Source: Beta vulgaris subsp. vulgaris | Lineage: Eukaryota > Streptophyta > Magnoliopsida > Caryophyllales > Amaranthaceae | DNA: 64,000 nucleotides | Reading direction: 5' to 3' | Assembly (NCBI RefSeq): GCF_026745355.1 | Contig: NC_079203.1 | Coordinates: 55,042,141 to 55,106,140 of the forward strand | Part shown: positions 12,948 to 23,572 of the stretch, piece after piece | Position numbering within the stretch: the stretch's first letter is position 1 | How the letters are laid out: the number at the start of each line of letters is the position of its first letter | Position numbers and translations under genes: made by a program | The notes under the pieces: model-generated | The model's database searches: none | The model's input: the letters and a program-made list of their open reading frames with translations, nothing else | What the model was told of the DNA's origin: nothing

Positions 12948-13293
12948 TAAGGGTGTCAATGGTGTGAGTCGAGTTTGAGTTTGAGTTTGAGCTAGCTTGA
13001 CTCGACTTGTTAGTATTTCGAGTCGAGGTTGAGTTGAGTCGAGTTCACTCGAGTCGAGTTTTGACCGAGTAAATTTCAAGTACCTTGTAAGTGTCTCCTG
13101 TTAAAAGCAACCCTAAGGTAGAATTTAAATATTTTGTTATTGATAATTGGGTATTTGAGTTTGTCACGAGTTTTCGAGTCGAGTATCGATCGAGTTGCTC
13201 AACTCGACTAACATTTTGAGTCGATCTCGATCTCACTCAAATCGAGCTTTGACCGAGTCAATCTCGAGTTGTCTCGTCTCATTTACACCCCTA
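12948..13293. mobile_element. GAGTCGAG-rich TIR element, copy 1
   Basis: The ends are roughly complementary (TAAGGGTGTCAATGG on the left, TTTACACCCCTA on the right). The interior is dominated by GAGTCGAG/CTCGACT words in both orientations, so the element can fold on itself. A second, more degenerate copy is at about 59,307-59,597. The AGGGGTGTAAATG-type terminus is common in small plant hAT-like elements, but no clear duplication was found here. Confidence 0.6.
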
Positions 13294-14520
13294 CTCGTGA
13301 GATAGGAGAGATGAAGACGGTAAACTTATTAGACTAGTTACAAGTCTAACTAACAAGTGTTAAGATCAATATGAAATGTTATTGAGAAACTAATAAGCAT
13401 TATACTTTGTTTGAATGATGACCATCTTTTGATTGATTCAATTAGCAAATAGATATTTTTCGTCGATAAATTATAAAATCGAAAAGGAAAACTTATCATC
13501 ATATATCTAAAATTTGCGGTATTTTTCCATATTAATTTCAAATTGATTTGTTTATAAATGATACTAATTTTGTGATACTCTTGAATGATCCCAAATTGAA
13601 ATAGAAAATACTGAATAGATTGTTTTTGAAATAGATTTAATCCTGAATACATCATACTTTTTTATCTGCATCTTATAATAAAACGTAGGATCTTGAATGA
13701 AGTAGAACTTGCCTTGTAAATTGAATAATTTTGATTTTTCTTTTTTATCAAAAGTTTTGGATTTTTGAGTTGATTTTGGACCAATTAACCAAAGATATTA
13801 ATCTAGATACTATATTATGGACTTGTGGTCAGAAATGGAATTTGAAGAGGTTTTGAAAAGGAATTTTAAGGCTCTTGTTTTGTTCATCTTTTGGTCCACA
13901 TCAAGTAGACAACGACAATTTATCAACTGATTTGCAGACAGCAGAATTGAATTGTACTGAATTGAACTAAACTGAATTGAAATGAAATGAATAGTGATAT
14001 GTGAAAGTAAAAGTATTGTCCAGAGCTGAATTGAACTGAATTGAATTGAATTGAATTGAACTGAAAATAAATTAGGGATAACATGTTTAAGTAGTAATAC
14101 TGCTATTTTATGTAAATTAGTTTGATATCCTATGTAAGTCCATATCAAACTGGCTTCTATAGAAATAAGTCTATATATATATAGGTTAATTATTCAACCT
14201 ATAATTAGGCCATACTGGTACTAAGTTCAATCATCTCACACATGACAAAAAATTATTCTTAAGATTTCAAGCTTATCTAAAGCAAAAGTTTGCATTCGAA
14301 AAGAAAAATTATGCTTGCTATCTTTAGCAACTGATATTCTAGTTAATGTTCATGTAACACATGATATATTTTTAAAATTAGGTGATGAAAAAGGAATATT
14401 TATATTGCCACTTGCCACAATTTTGAGTGCAATAATGAGAAGAAAAAAAAAAAAGGATCTTAAAGCACAATGAATTTGAATGCACTCTGTATAAGCTAAG
14501 GAAAACATCTAAACTATCTA
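13294..14520. other. Gene-free spacer with a decayed CAGTTCAATT-type MITE
   Basis: Between 13,944 and 14,085 the sequence is dominated by GAATTGAACTGAATTGAA words, as in the complete Tourist-like element at 60,846-60,979, and carries the same internal ATAGTGATATGTGAAAGTAA block. Its ends are eroded. The rest is AT-rich and unclassified. Confidence 0.5.
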
Positions 14521-14840
14521 TCTATACTAATATATTAAAAGGCGTTCCTAAGAACGTATATGTGCCACGTGTCACCCTCCCTCATCAAAAAAAAAAAAAA
14601 TTGTTTACGTAAAGATTCAAACCCATAGCCTCAAGTATGAAAGTAAGAAATCCAACCATTACTCCACCATACTATTATTGATTTTGTAATCAAAATTAAT
14701 GATGACATATGAATGGAAAACGTTTGAAATACATATAATGAATAAGATGAATTTTCTAAATGAGTATGAGAATACTTATTTAGCTACTAATAAATTGTAC
14801 AAAGAGAAAATCCGGGGGATCGCCCGGGCCTAAATACTAG
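14521..14840 (+). mobile_element. Mini-Helitron, 320 bp
   Basis: The 5' end is TCTATACTAATATATTAAAA. The 3' end is a GC-rich hairpin (CCGGGGGATCGCCCGGG) followed by CCTAAATACTAG. The element lies between A (14,520) and T (14,841). TC...CTAG termini, a subterminal hairpin and insertion between A and T without duplication are the defining Helitron features. It has no Rep/helicase coding capacity. An internal tRNA-like region in reverse orientation (RC: ATGGTTGGATTTC ... GGGTTTGAATC) is shared in style with the other mini-Helitron at 55,321-55,615. Confidence 0.85.
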
Positions 14841-15640
14841 TTATAGGGCTAAATGAAGCAGCATGGTGATGGTATTATGGTATGTAACTATTGTATGCTA
14901 GGATATTCTGTGAAAATCTTTTGTCATTATAAATCTTACTATCTTAGACAATTACTAATTAGCCACACTGGTATTAAAAATTGCACATCTCTTGGATATT
15001 TGGCTATTCAAAATATAACAGGTGACATATATGAAATAACCATTTTTCTTCCAGACTATAATTTATAAAAATGAGTCAACAAATTATTCACTATATGTTT
15101 ACTTTTTTCTCATATTTTCACTAACTTTTTTTATTTACCATTAAAGCTGATTTTAGGACAGACTAACAAATTAGGACTCAAATTTTATCCAAGAGTGAAT
15201 GATAAAATGAACAAAATGCGCCTCAATTATGTATAACCTTTGCGAAAATGTTGTTGACTTCCTTAATTATATAACAATATGACTGTGCTATTGAATAGAA
15301 ATTACATCAAATTTCTTAACAAAATATAATTTTGATTGTCTAAAAAATGACTCGACTTGATGGTTTGGCTTTGTAAATGTACGACTTAATCTTAGTAAAA
15401 AAAAGAACTTAATATCTAAATGTACGACTTAATCTTAGTAATATTTATTTACTATAATGCCACTGGATATACATGACGATTACATATTTAACCCCTATAA
15501 CTTGATATTAATTATATTTATATACGATAATACCTCTTGATCAATGTACAAACTTTGTACGTGAAGGAGATTGATTTAAAATTTCCCCTAAAGAACTAGT
15601 GGCATCACTCATACCATTCACTAGTATTTTTATACACTAA
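14841..15640. other. Gene-free AT-rich spacer
   Basis: No gene or complete transposon recognised. One short duplication of the word ACGACTTAATCTTAGTAA occurs at 15,381 and 15,423. Confidence 0.45.
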
Positions 15641-15937
15641 GGGTCCGTTTGGTTGGAAATATTTTAGGCTTGGAAACGGATTGAGGTAACACACTCCCTT
15701 ATTTTATGTTTGGTTGGGTTATCCATTTTTTTCACTCCCTTACTAGCCCAATTTTGATTCTCCCATCTTGAAACCCTCCTCACACACATGAAACAAAAAG
15801 TAAGGGAGTCATTAGGCCAATGATTCAATTCCTACATCAAAACAAACAAGTGTCTAAAGTAACACATTCCATTTCCATTCCATCCTTTCATCCCATTCCA
15901 TTCCCTTTCCATTCCTTATTTTGAACCAAACGACCCC
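15641..15937. mobile_element. Tourist-like MITE, 297 bp
   Basis: The left end GGGTCCGTTTGGTT and right end AACCAAACGACCCC are complementary apart from one or two positions. TAA is duplicated at 15,638-15,640 and 15,938-15,940. Both the terminus and the 3-bp duplication fit PIF/Harbinger-type Tourist elements. No coding capacity. Confidence 0.88.
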
Positions 15938-16489
15938 TAAATGCCTAAATGGTCTTAACTCCTAATACTTGAACGAAGAATCTCCAAGTGGTATGGTATA
16001 TGCCTATATTATGGACATATGCATGGACATGTTCTCACGATAATTGAATAGGCTTTTTAATAATTTGCGGTATGGGAGTTGATTTATACTACTATTTAGT
16101 ATTTATAGTACTACTATAAAAATACGGTGCAACGATCATTGAAGGAAAACAAAAACAAAAAAACTCAAATCATGAAAGAACATTTGCTTTTGTGTGGAAA
16201 AGACTCAATGGCATCACCTAGCCGTACTCAAAAGGTTATGCAACTTTTTCATTAATAGAACTTAATTACTTTTACTTTGGCCAACTTGTGTCATATCAAC
16301 TTAAGAAATGTTGTCATTTGTACTTATACTTTACTAATCTTACTATGACAGTATTTTTGCAAAGATTAAGTGCTGGAGAAATTTAATTTTATGGAATGTT
16401 AAAGTCCAAATACAAATATGGAATGTAGAATTTGTATTAAGTAGTAAATATGTAGAAATCAAATAGATTAAACCTGGATTATAAGAATG

Positions 16490-17110
16490 AGTTGCGCCGT
16501 GGTATGATGGTCATTGCATTAAAAACGAATTTCGTCACCACCGGTGTGTATTCACGAGGACGTTCGTCCCCCAAGGTTCACACAACTATCTCTGACTCTG
16601 TGCATCCATATCAAGCATTGATATTTCTCAAGAACTGCTCAAATCTTAGCTAGAGAGAAAATAGTGTAGGCTTGTATAGAGTTTATTAGAAAATAATAAT
16701 AGATCTCGGTGTTTGGGGAGTAGTATTTATATATATAAAAGAATAGAAAAGAAATCCCACAAGATTGTGCTCGCCCGCTCAGGCCCGAGAACGAACAGCG
16801 ATAGCAGGCCAAAATCGAGGAAAAAAGGAGCCCGCCCGATCGAACCCGAGACCAAAACCTCGCATAAAAAAGAAAAGACTGTCTGGCCCGGTCGGGCGCG
16901 AAGCTACAACTCTCGCATTGATTTGGACGTTCTCCAACATAATTCTCAAGAATTAGAAATTAACACAATACTTCCAATAACAAACCACTAGCACAAATTA
17001 GTAAATACTCTTAGTAGGAGGACGAGATTAGATAGAGAGAAAATCAGCGAGGCCGACTCAAACTATACGGAAGCCTTATACGGGTTGGGCTAATTATTAA
17101 TAATTGGGCC
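16490..17110. other. GC-richer block, possible LTR remnant
   Basis: This block stands out from its AT-rich surroundings. It contains a TATA-like TATTTATATATATAAAAG at 16,722-16,741, followed by GCCCG-rich sequence. That arrangement resembles an LTR promoter and leader, but no paired LTR, primer-binding site or coding domain was found. The open frame at 16,713-16,991 shows no family resemblance. Confidence 0.3.
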
Positions 17111-17195
17111 CTCCAAAGAAATTTAAATGAAAAAATTATAAATGGTATTAATTAAATTAAATAATCATTTTTTTGTTTTAGTGTAGTATCTAATA

Positions 17196-17282
17196 TTACC
17201 TCTGTTTTTTTAGTTGCAACGATTAGACATTTTTCTACTCACACTTTATGTCTAATCGTTGCAACTAAACAAACAGAGGTAG
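17196..17282. mobile_element. Small Stowaway-like MITE (CTACCTCTGTTTT family), copy 1
   Basis: An 87-bp near-perfect foldback: TTACCTCTGTTTTTTTAGTT... pairs with ...AACTAAACAAACAGAGGTAG, with ATTAGACAT/ATGTCTAAT inside. TA flanks both ends. Relatives at 43,013-43,100 and 62,012-62,107 lie inside DUF674 introns. Confidence 0.85.
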
Positions 17283-17286
17283 TAGT

Positions 17287-17549
17287 TAGAGGTGATCATT
17301 TTGGCCCGACCTGTTTTTGGGCAGATTTTTTCGGCCCGCGGTCGGTCCGGCCCGATTTTTTTGGCTTTGGGCAAGCTAAAAACGATTTTTTAGTCTATTT
17401 TTTTGCCCGACCCGTTTTTGGCCCGCAAAAGCCCGCTACTTTAGGCCCGAAATAGCGGGATTTGGGTACTAAAATTCGGCCCGAATTTTTGCCCGGCCCG
17501 GCCAATGGGCAAATGTATTTTGCCGCCGCCCGGCCCATGATCACCTCTA
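17287..17549. mobile_element. TIR element rich in GGCCCG
   Basis: A perfect 13-bp terminal inverted repeat (TAGAGGTGATCAT and its complement) bounds a 263-bp element with many CCCGGCC/GGCCCG words near both ends. It sits five bases from the preceding MITE. The target duplication is unclear, so the superfamily is not assigned. Confidence 0.65.
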
Positions 17550-17607
17550 CTAATAGTATGTGGTAGTCTTTTATAAATTGAATAATCAAGAGGCAAAGAA
17601 CAATTAA

Positions 17608-17900
17608 CTCATGGTACACCCGGGTGTACCATGAGGATGGTACACCCAGGGATATTTTTGTAATAAATTAAAACTTCATGTGCTCATTTGACACCAAATT
17701 TGCTCATATGGGCATTATGCTCATTTACTCAATTTACTCATTTTGCTCATTTTGTAATAAAAGTGTTTGCTCATTTTCTTAAATGAGTAGAAATGTTTGC
17801 TCATTTGTTCATTTTAATCATTTGCTCATTCGCTCATTTTGCTCATTTGGAGAAAATAATCTTGGGTGTACCATGCTCATGGTACATCCAGGTGTACTAT
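17608..17900. mobile_element. Inverted-repeat element headed by a 28-bp palindrome
   Basis: The left end carries a perfect 28-bp palindrome at 17,608-17,635 (half-site CTCATGGTACACCC), followed by a second GGTACACCCAGGG word. The right end (17,860-17,900) carries the inverted counterpart, CTTGGGTGTACCATG then CTCATGGTACATCCAGG. Between them TGCTCATTT recurs about ten times. This is a MITE-like design, but no target duplication was established. Confidence 0.65.
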
Positions 17901-19101
17901 AAATATTCTCGGCAAAGAATTAACACATACTCTCACTATTTCTTTTTTAATTTGCATACTTTTTTTTAATTTCTTTTTAATCTACATACTCTTATTTTTT
18001 CTATTCAGGGTTACATGTTTCGTCTAATTCAATGTAATGATAAACTTTAAGTCTTTAATGGAAATTGCTGATTCATCAAAGAAACATATCGGTCTAGTCC
18101 TCCTCTTTTCCGCTCATGTCATCTTCTTTTTAATATTCTAACCCATTTTTCTCTACCTTCTTAATTTATCTCTCATATTTTTATACTATATTCTTGAGGC
18201 CATAGTGAAAGTAAGTAAACTTAAAAAAAAGGTAGGAGGAATGTATAGTAGATCATGTCTTTTATTCAAATGAAGCCATTATTATTAAGTAATTGGGATA
18301 TATATTATTGTAATTACCGGATCACGCCTTTTTCTATTCCACAAAAAAAATAAAAAAAATCCCCTTTGTTACGCATTAATTATTTTAGTTTCTTTTTGTA
18401 CATTTTTCACGTTGTCAAAAAAAAATTTCAACGTAAGATAGTTATGGTTAAAAGTGTATGTGGTGATCAAGATAATCTTTTGGCAGATCATGGGAGTAGA
18501 AAAATCCACTTGTCTCCAAACTTGCTCACCCAAAAAATTGCTCCATCCAAAAATAAAATGCTGAGCAAAATAAAAATCCTTGAACTGATATACTAAAATC
18601 GTGGAAGATCACCTCCCCTAATATTTTGACATAATCCCTAGCATAAATAAAACACGTTTTATTTTATAAAGAATACAACTGAAATTGTTCCTAAATTATC
18701 TCTATTATATAAGCCAGAGCTATGTTGTCCCAATAAAATGTCTTTTTTATTCGTAGCTAAATATAAATACTTAATTGGATATTCAGATATCCTACAATTA
18801 TATCCTTTCCTAATTTAAAGATGGGTCAAAAATTCCAATAATAAATTAAATAACCTTAAAAAAAAGTAACTTGAAATAATGAGAAAAATAGTTACTCAAT
18901 AAAAAAAATTACAATGTTAATTTGACTACAAACTTTACATCTAAATGTTTATCTCAATTTCTAAAAACTTTATAGATTACCGTAGTTTGTATAACAATAA
19001 TTATAAATCACACTTATGTAATTATATTTTGATGAAATTCATTAAGAATCGATCCAAATAATCGACTCAAGCATTGCGTTTGCATAGAAGACTACCAACT
19101 A
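17901..19101. other. Gene-free AT-rich spacer
   Basis: Nothing recognised. The open frame at 18,366-18,596 is AT-rich with no family resemblance. Confidence 0.45.
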
Positions 19102-19477
19102 CTCCCTCCGTCCCATAATATAAGTCCTGATTCTATTTTTACGCGGGAATTAAGGTAAAGTGGAATCTTGTTTTATTTTGGATAAAAATATTCATTTTTA
19201 TTGGGAAACACTTACATTATTATATCTTTGTAACAAAAAATAAAAACTGAACATTAATGTTGCATGGTTTAATGTGTAGTGGAGTTTAATAGGGTAGAAG
19301 ATTCCAATTTGTCATTAATTATAGTGCATTGGAAGCTGAAATTATGAGGGCATTTTGAGAATAAAATTATTTTCATGAGGGTATTTTGGGCATAATTATT
19401 GATTGAAAATAGAAATAGGACTTATATTTTGGGACACCTTATAAGGAAACCGGACTTATATTATGGGACGGAGGGAG
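19102..19477. mobile_element. Stowaway-like MITE (CTCCCTCCGTCCC), 376 bp
   Basis: Termini CTCCCTCCGTCCCATAATAT and ATATTATGGGACGGAGGGAG, flanked by TA at 19,100-19,101 and 19,478-19,479. This terminus and the TA duplication are standard for plant Stowaway/mariner-type MITEs. Other members of this class here are at 29,126, 47,176 and 57,271. Confidence 0.92.
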
Positions 19478-20529
19478 TAATACTTATCTACAATAGGTGG
19501 GTAGCTATTCAAATTCAAAATCGGATCATGCTAATCTTAAAATTAACTGTTGATATATTGACTTCAAAATCAATTTTAGCTTAAAATTAAATTATAACAG
19601 TGTTGAAATCACAGTTGGATTTGAAGTAATCAATGTATATATGGAAATAAGCACATCATATCAAAACTGGATTTATAAACCACAATAGGAAATAAAATCC
19701 TAAGTAGTTGGCCATATCAAATGTGTAGTCACTAATGCTAATTTCATGTAATACAGACAATTTCCAATTTATTGAGAGACGTAGTAGTCAACAAGATGAA
19801 CTTCATTTGGAATTTCAACTCAATAATTGAGAAAAAAAGAAGAAGAAAACTTTAACAAAAAGGTAAGTAAATACCTTTTTTATCTAAACTGATTTTCTTT
19901 TTTTATTCTTCTTTTGTTTCTTTTCACATTCTAAATCTTAATAGTCCATCAGATTGAATATCTCCTCAATTCTAGGATGATTTCTATTATTCTAGGGTCA
20001 ATTTTTGGCATCTTTATTTTAACTCTCTTGCTTGTTTAAGAGATTAGCTTTGCATCTGATTTTTAATATATGTCCATCCATACTTGACCCTATAGGTAAT
20101 TTCACATGCTTTATGCAAAATGGAGAAAATCCGAACAACAAATCGAAACAGAGCGAGTAAATATGAACGAGGGATAATAGATCAATGATCATTACTAATA
20201 ATAGATACTATACTATAGTTTAACAATTGTTCTTTTAATAAAAAAAAATTGGTGCTTCACAGGAAATTTGGATATCCATCCCACTTTGTTAAGGACAACA
20301 ATCGAACCCCCTATCACTACATCAGATGGGTGAAATCGTGAAAGACAAAGAGAGGGGCTTCAGGGGAAAGTTTAATCGTGTAAACTATTGAATAATCCTA
20401 TTAGTTATGTACTTCCCGTTTAAACGTTGAGGAATATCTTCAACTATTTAGATCAACCTTGATTCTTAAAGAGTAGAAAACATGAAATTGAATACCATAA
20501 CGACATGGCAATGCCATACTATACTTCTA
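19478..20529. other. Gene-free AT-rich spacer
   Basis: No gene, RNA gene or paired repeat recognised. Confidence 0.45.
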
Positions 20530-20890
20530 TACAACCAAACTTGCTTGGTGGAGGTACCAATGATGTCTTGGTATAGTGGTTAATAAGATTAAAGTACTGT
20601 GAACGACAGGTCACAGATTCAAATTCTCCCTCCCCTTCTTTGTACTGCCTTATTGGCTCAAATGGATAAAAAAAAACTTGCTTGGTGGAGGTGGTGGGAA
20701 ACTTATCTTGTGACTTTAAGGTTACAAGTTCGAACCCATTACCTACTTGAACTTGCGAGTATAGATTCACTTCTATCCTCTAAAATCTCAAGCGTTTACC
20801 CTATATAGCTAGAGTAACTGACCTGCGAAAGGTGCAGTCCGATAACGTTCTTCTCCTTACTAATGATTCCCTAGGTTGGGCCAAATTGAA
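20530..20890 (+). mobile_element. SINE family 2 copy, interrupted by another SINE
   Basis: The head (AACTTGCTTGGTGGAGGT) matches 5,441 onward. It then breaks at 20,555 and resumes at 20,675 as CTTGGTGGAGGTGGTGGGAA followed by B-box GGTTACAAGTTCGAACCC. The body to about 20,890 resembles the copy at 5,441-5,628 only loosely. Confidence 0.7.
20556..20674 (+). mobile_element. SINE family 1 inserted into SINE family 2
   Basis: A 119-bp SINE (GATGTCTTGGTATAGTGGTT ... GGATAAAAAAAA) alignable to 3,365-3,480. It is flanked by a perfect 18-bp direct repeat AACTTGCTTGGTGGAGGT at 20,538-20,555 and 20,675-20,692. A long target duplication and an A-rich 3' tail are the signature of LINE-assisted target-primed insertion. 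The intact duplication suggests a fairly recent event. Confidence 0.9.
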
Positions 20891-21115
20891 ATACTATACG
20901 TCTATACGCCTATACGGCTATACCTATGGTTATATACCACTATACCAGTATATCAAGCAATCAATATCAGCAAGGGATATTTTTTTTCTTCTGGATAGAA
21001 CAGGGGACCAAAATTAGCATCAGCACGTTGATCATACCCACGTGATAAGACTACAAACTTGATCCGACAGACAACAACTGTAGTCCGTAGGCATACTGAA
21101 TAGTGAATAGATGGA

Positions 21116-21446
21116 GGCTATGTTTAGTTCACCTGAAATTTTCTGATCAGAACTTATCTGATCTGATCTGAACTTATTTTTCTGATCTGATCTGAACTGA
21201 TCTGATTACAAGATATTATCTTTTAGATTTTTCTCAATATATAAGAAAAAATATAGTCATGTGGGGTCTTGTTTGATTCGTCTCAATGAATACTTTATTA
21301 ATATTCAATTATTATAATTTTTACTAATATGTTATGAAAGATATAATGATTTTTAAATATAAGCAAAATCTGAACTGATCTGATCTGAACTTATTTTTTC
21401 TGATCTGATCTGAAATAAGCAAAAATAAGGTGAACTGAACATAGCC
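21116..21446. mobile_element. MITE with GGCTATGTTTAGTTCACCT termini, copy 2
   Basis: 331 bp, with the same termini and TCTGATCTGA-rich interior as 10,197-10,543. Flanked by GGA on both sides (21,113-21,115 and 21,447-21,449), supporting a 3-bp target duplication. Confidence 0.85.
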
Positions 21447-23572
21447 GGAGTCTTCCCCACATAACTAGAAATTGACCTCCAATCATATGCTCTAAATTTT
21501 AGATTAGTGTAAATGTAGTAGTGTTTCTTATAGGTTGGGTGAAGTCATATTGGGCTACACCTAACATATGTTGGCCCATCTTCTAAATTGGATAAAAAAA
21601 ATGGTGATCAACCACAATTAGATAATTTTACCAAAAAAAAAAACAATTAGGTAAAGCAAAGTTACACTATAATTGAAAATGTAAATAGATTCGTTGATAA
21701 TTTTCTAATTTGGACTGATCTGAGATAATAGCAATAATTTAATAATATTAATAATTTGAAATTTGCCCGATCCGTTAACTTATGGGAGACCTACGCCATA
21801 TAGAAACGGTCTACCTGAAATTGTCCCTTGGCCCGTAGGTCATGACACAAGGTTAGAATTCTAGCTCTGGAAAATAAACGAGACAAATACTGACAAACGA
21901 ATTTTCTATCCCAATTTTACATCCACATTTCACCATTAAAATTAAGTAAACAACTTTGAGTTTATCATGTGTCAAAATTTAGGTAAAACTAGACATAAGA
22001 TGGAAGAAAGTCAGCATACAATGAGACATATAATCTCATTTCCAAATGTTCATTACAAATATTAATCTTGGTGAACACATCCTAAGTTAAAATTGTTTTA
22101 GTTTGCATCTTTTTGACTTATGTTCTCATAATCACCCCAAAGTGTCATGAGTAAATGATGTCTTAGGCTCTAATTCTTGTGTTACGTGTTAGTGATGTTT
22201 TGGTTTGTATAACTTCCAAAGTTCATATGATTATTGTTACTATTGCTTTCCATTTTAAAATATTAATTCCCAATCCTCTTTATAAAATTATAATTTCACT
22301 TTGACATCTTTATTTTCCATATGGATTATATATATCATCAAATCATCAATGCCTTGCACTTTTTATCCAGGCCAAGAAAGTGAAGTTTCTTTCTATATTT
22401 GAAGCAAATAAAATTTCAAGATAAGATAGTAGATTAAAAATAACTACCTAAAATTTGAGATATGTTTCTAAAATGAACTTTTTCGAATATAAGTAGAGTA
22501 AATTCATCGTAGTTTTTAACATAGACTCTAAAAAAGTATATACTTTGTACCATTTGATGAAACAAAATGCAAAACATTTATTACAATACACAATCCATTT
22601 ATAATATACTTAAATTTTACAAAATATTTGCTCAATTTTTTATTTATTTTTTTTACAAAATATAACCAACTAAGTTATTTATCTTCATGAATTATGAAAT
22701 AATAAAATCATTATGATACTTTTTGATCAACTAACTAAAAAAAGAGCTACATATGACCATGAATCATGATGCTTATATTTTCAAAAGATTACAACATTTT
22801 GATACTACAAATAACATTAATATACTTTACTAACAATACAATAAATTAAAAACATTTACATGTTTACTAATAATACAATACTACAATACTACAAAAATTT
22901 ACTAATAATTTTACTAAAAATTTACATAATACAATACTACAAAAATTTACTATAATTTTTTTTACAATATACAATAATTTACTATGTAAATTTATATTAT
23001 AATATAAAAATTTACTACAAAAATTTTACTATAAATTTTTTTACAATATACAATAATGTAAAAATTTACTTCACATGTTTAATAATAATATTGAAATTAA
23101 TATACAAAAATTTCATTTACATAAATTTTAGTATAAAAAACCAATCTTTTTGTCTTATACAGAATCATATCCAAAAAAAAAAAAATCTTACTATACAAAA
23201 ACATAATTCAAGTTTCATTTTTCTTAATTTGAGCTAGATATAGAAAACTTTAGTTAATTACTAAAATCTCCCTATAGAAAAAAGAGTGAGCCCCACATTC
23301 CACTAAGTAAGAAAAAGCCCAAAGAAAGTCTTCCTCCTCTCTAACCACAAAATCATTTCCTTTCCAAATTCACAACCTCCATTTTCCTTTTTTTCTCCCC
23401 CAAAAAAAATAAAATTATATCTAAAATATAATTTTATTATAATTTTTTTTTACCTCCCTTCACACCTCTCCCTCTATATCTCTTTAAAATAATATTTTTA
23501 CCTTTTTAAGGAAAAATATAATCTTTTTTTTTGGAAAGTAGAGAAAAAGGAGGATCAAAGAAAATAGGGAAG
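21447..23572 (+). other. Intergenic region and 5' leader of the transporter gene
   Basis: No other gene is seen. From about 22,550 the sequence is extremely AT-rich with many TTTACTA and AATACAA words. The last 250 bases become C/T-rich (CTCCTCTCTAACC, CTCCCTTCACACC), as is common in plant 5' untranslated leaders. A transcription start cannot be fixed from sequence. Confidence 0.45.

Noticed and set aside
16713..16991. Arg/Lys-rich frames in a GC-richer block
   Set aside because: Two overlapping frames in the same DNA, neither with family resemblance; more likely LTR-type non-coding sequence.
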